DNA from: an uncultured Bacteroides sp.
GTDB taxonomy: Bacteria; Bacteroidota; Bacteroidia; Bacteroidales; Bacteroidaceae
Length of the DNA: 64,000 bases
Assembly (NCBI GenBank): GCA_900755095.1
Contig: CAAEFE010000066.1
Coordinates: 9,246 to 73,245 of the forward strand
Reading direction: 5' to 3'
How positions within the stretch are numbered: position 1 is the first letter of the stretch; each line of letters opens with the position of its first letter. Positions 62,935-64,000 of this stretch are shown in pieces. The position numbers and the translations under genes were made by a program. Below the pieces are notes generated by a model, which worked only from the letters and a program-made list of their open reading frames with translations, did no database searches and was not told the DNA's origin.

Positions 62935-64000
62935 TTAATGAAGTTTTTCAAATTCCTGCATACAATCAATCAAAGCTTGTACGCTTTCTTTCGGCAGAGC
63001 ATTGTAGCAAGATGCACGGAAACCACCTACAGAACGGTGTCCCTTGATACCTACCATACCTCTTTCAGTAGCAAACTTCAAGAAGTCAGCTTCGAAGTCT
63101 TTGTATTCGGGAGCCATCACGAAACAGATGTTCATACGTGAACGGTCTTCTTTGGCAGCAGTACCCACGAACATTTTGTTACGGTCGATTTCAGCATACA
63201 ACATATCCGCTTTTTCAATGGCACGACGTTCCATTTCTTTCACACCACCCTGTGCTTTGATCCAGCGAAGCGTCTGCAATGCTGCATAAATAGGTACAAC
63301 AGGAGGAGTGTTAAACATAGAGCCACTGTCAACATGAGTCTGATAATTCAACATCGTTGGAATGTAACGGGAAACCTTACCCAATGCGTCATTCTTAACG
63401 ATAACGAATGTAACACCAGCAGGAGCCAGATTCTTTTGTGCACCACCATAAATACAGATATATTTAGAAACGTCGATCGGACGTGAGAAAATATCAGAAG
63501 ACATATCGGCAACCATCGGAACTGGAGAATCGAGATCTTTCTTCAATTCTGTACCGTAAATTGTGTTGTTAGTCGTAATGTGGAAATAATCTGCGTCTGT
63601 CGGGATTGTATAATCTTTTGGGATATAAGTATATGTAGCTTCAGCAGAGGAAGCAACTTCTACAACTTCGCCAAACCCTTTAGCTTCTTTCATTGCTTTC
63701 TTAGCCCATACACCAGTGTTCAGGTAAGCAGCTTTTTTTTCCAGGAAGTTATAAGGAACCATGCAGAACTCCATACTAGCACCTCCACCCAGGAACAGTA
63801 CCGAATAGCCTTCGGGGATATTGAGTAATTCCTTGAATAATGCCTCTGCTTCGTCAACCACAGGTTGGAAGTCTTTGGCGCGGTGGCTGATTTCCATCAA
63901 AGAGAGACCAGAGCCGTTGAAATCTAAAATAGCCTTCGCTGTATCCTCTATCACCTCACGCGGAAGAATGGAAGGTCCTGCATTGAAATTATGCTTTTTC
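62935..64000 (-). CDS. serC: Phosphoserine aminotransferase (start codon truncated)
   Basis: The frame reaches the window edge: the last bases read, on the minus strand, G AAA AAG CAT AAT TTC AAT GCA GGA CCT, i.e. the final base of ATG followed by [16 protein letters not shown]. Only two bases are missing. About 355 residues, normal for SerC. The PLP lysine is in [28 protein letters not shown] and [11 protein letters not shown] fit the family. It makes phosphoserine from phosphohydroxypyruvate and also serves in vitamin B6 synthesis. It is directly upstream of serA. Confidence 0.95.
   Translation of the reverse strand, partial: KKHNFNAGPSILPREVIEDTAKAILDFNGSGLSLMEISHRAKDFQPVVDEAEALFKELLNIPEGYSVLFLGGGASMEFCMVPYNFLEKKAAYLNTGVWAKKAMKEAKGFGEVVEVASSAEATYTYIPKDYTIPTDADYFHITTNNTIYGTELKKDLDSPVPMVADMSSDIFSRPIDVSKYICIYGGAQKNLAPAGVTFVIVKNDALGKVSRYIPTMLNYQTHVDSGSMFNTPPVVPIYAALQTLRWIKAQGGVKEMERRAIEKADMLYAEIDRNKMFVGTAAKEDRSRMNICFVMAPEYKDFEADFLKFATERGMVGIKGHRSVGGFRASCYNALPKESVQALIDCMQEFEKLH

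Overview
The window is a contiguous chromosomal segment of a gut Bacteroides species, roughly 42-44% GC by eye. Three things point there: many promoters carry the Bacteroides -7 element TAnnTTTG; the gene families are typical of the genus (Mfa/Fim-type fimbriae with DUF3575/DUF3868 proteins, an ECF sigma factor, HYC_CC_PP protein, DUF4923, DUF1573, PorV/PorQ); and housekeeping gene order is compact, with ATGA/TAATG overlaps. I cannot name the species from the sequence alone.

Left part (1-11,080). The 3' end of an ECF sigma factor gene overlaps a secreted YhcH-type protein. Next comes a compact run holding an AddA-like helicase-nuclease, a small radical SAM activase, a TonB C-terminal-domain protein with a Cys-rich N-terminus, and an AddB-like nuclease. 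A UDP-glucuronate decarboxylase and a receiver-histidine kinase protein follow on the minus strand.

Fimbrial locus (11,270-25,940). Two tandem paralogous HTH proteins face, tail to tail, a minus-strand type V (FimA/Mfa superfamily) fimbrial operon. In transcription order it holds a decayed BACON-like gene, DUF3575, DUF3868/OmpA, the Mfa1 major subunit, a strong terminator hairpin, a FimB/Mfa2-like protein, two accessory fimbrillins, and a 1087-residue putative tip protein with two tandem WRLPT (DUF1566/FISUMP-like) domains. The surface subunits all have lipoprotein signals.

Accessory patch (25,940-29,820). A GNAT / PP-loop (PAPS reductase-like, IbrA type) / ParB-Srx-like (IbrB type) operon is followed by a coiled-coil orphan and a frameshifted, truncated DnaB-like helicase remnant. 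This looks like an island or the scar of a mobile element. It is the best candidate here for a poorly described system.

Housekeeping and transport (29,820-44,270). Genes include FabH, tRNA-Asp, an aminotransferase, YqgE/AlgH, RecR, a sodium:solute symporter, EngB, an OPT transporter, a fused esterase-DUF1460 enzyme, a PorQ-like protein, LipB and an AraC regulator. A four-copy array of 13-bp palindromes spaced exactly 22 bp lies between the symporter and engB.

Copper locus (44,450-49,900). A TonB-dependent receptor, a periplasmic HMA protein, a CopA Cu(+)-ATPase and a Cys-rich HYC_CC_PP protein lie here. A perfect 15-bp palindrome sits at the receptor promoter.

Right part (50,090-64,000). 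Metallophosphoesterase, YecH, an RsiV-like lipoprotein, RsmG, an MBL hydrolase, glycine decarboxylase GcvP, a nitroreductase, a solitary HpaII-family restriction endonuclease, a C39-like peptidase, a YigZ/IMPACT protein, DUF1015 and the serine pathway pair SerA-SerC. SerC runs off the end, lacking only two bases of its start codon. Several intergenic spaces contain long inverted repeats. No CRISPR array, rRNA, intact transposase or SusC/SusD locus is seen.
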